The translations under genes and the position numbers were made by a program. From contig URGA01000093.1 in the NCBI GenBank assembly GCA_900547275.1, positions 1 through 5,218 on the forward strand: DNA of 5,218 nucleotides, read 5' to 3'. The stretch is from an uncultured Oscillospiraceae bacterium. Its GTDB lineage: Bacteria; Bacillota; Clostridia; Oscillospirales; Acutalibacteraceae. The notes under the pieces are model-generated. The model was not told the origin of the DNA and did not search any database. It saw only the letters and a list, made by a program, of their open reading frames with translations. This document shows, piece by piece, positions 5,196 through 5,218 of this stretch (positions are counted from its first letter, which is position 1; every line of letters begins with the position of its first letter).

Positions 5196-5218
5196 AAAAA
5201 AAGCACCTCCTATGGTAG
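5196..5218 (-). terminator. Probable intrinsic terminator cut by the right window edge
   Basis: The segment 5196-5212 (seven A, then GCACCTCCTA), a TGG loop at 5213-5215 and the final TAG at 5216-5218 look like the left arm, loop and first bases of the right arm of a hairpin. On the minus strand the stem would be followed by seven T. This predicts a minus-strand gene ending just outside the window. The alternative is that the minus-strand AGGAGGTG here is a ribosome binding site, but no convincing ORF follows it. Confidence 0.5.

Noticed and set aside
1..5218. CRISPR array, tRNA or rRNA genes, insertion sequences, prophage or plasmid origin
   Set aside because: I saw no regularly spaced repeats, no RNA gene signatures, no transposase-like protein and no iterons on either strand.

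Overview
The window looks like chromosomal DNA from an anaerobic, spore-forming Firmicute of the class Clostridia. The main reasons are the tail of spoVAD (a protein found only in endospore formers), strong GGAGG ribosome binding sites, sigma-A promoters close to consensus, A/T-flanked intrinsic terminators, and a TetM-like GTPase fused to a YacP/Rae1 nuclease domain. A gut-type Clostridia relative (Ruminococcaceae/Oscillospirales or similar) is a guess from general style and was not tested.

Layout, left to right. Bases 1-381 hold the C-terminal part of spoVAD on the + strand. It is followed with a 2-base gap by an unrecognised 50-residue membrane-type small protein (384-536), and a bidirectional hairpin terminator (541-570) closes this operon. 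An AT-rich gap of about 270 bases follows. It contains a perfect 19-base palindrome (627-645) abutting a consensus promoter (TTGACA 646-651, TATAAT 670-675), whose 18-base spacer is itself nearly palindromic, and then a leader of about 160 bases with a doubtful 35-codon reading frame. This promoter should drive 845-2407 (+), a 520-residue two-domain protein: an IspD/TarI-type cytidylyltransferase fused to an APH(6)-like small-molecule kinase. A bidirectional terminator (2428-2457) separates it from the convergent gene at 2479-5061 (-), an 860-residue EF-G/TetM-type GTPase carrying a C-terminal YacP/Rae1 (NYN) endonuclease domain. Its promoter and ribosome binding site lie at 5065-5120. The right edge holds one complete terminator hairpin and one apparently cut by the window end, both pointing to another minus-strand gene ending just beyond.

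The three transcription units are separated by terminators and do not look like one pathway. Two are fusions that suggest a function. In the + strand fusion, a kinase and a CMP-transferase in one chain would make a CDP-activated alcohol from a free alcohol, as separate choline kinase and phosphocholine cytidylyltransferase (LicA/LicC) or ribitol-phosphate activation enzymes do. In the - strand fusion, a translational GTPase that docks at the ribosomal A site is joined to a nuclease whose Bacillus homologue cuts mRNA in the ribosomal A site, which suggests a one-protein ribosome-clearing or translation-quality-control factor. The + strand fusion gene and its upstream region are visibly more AT-rich than the genes on either side, which fits a later arrival between two older loci.
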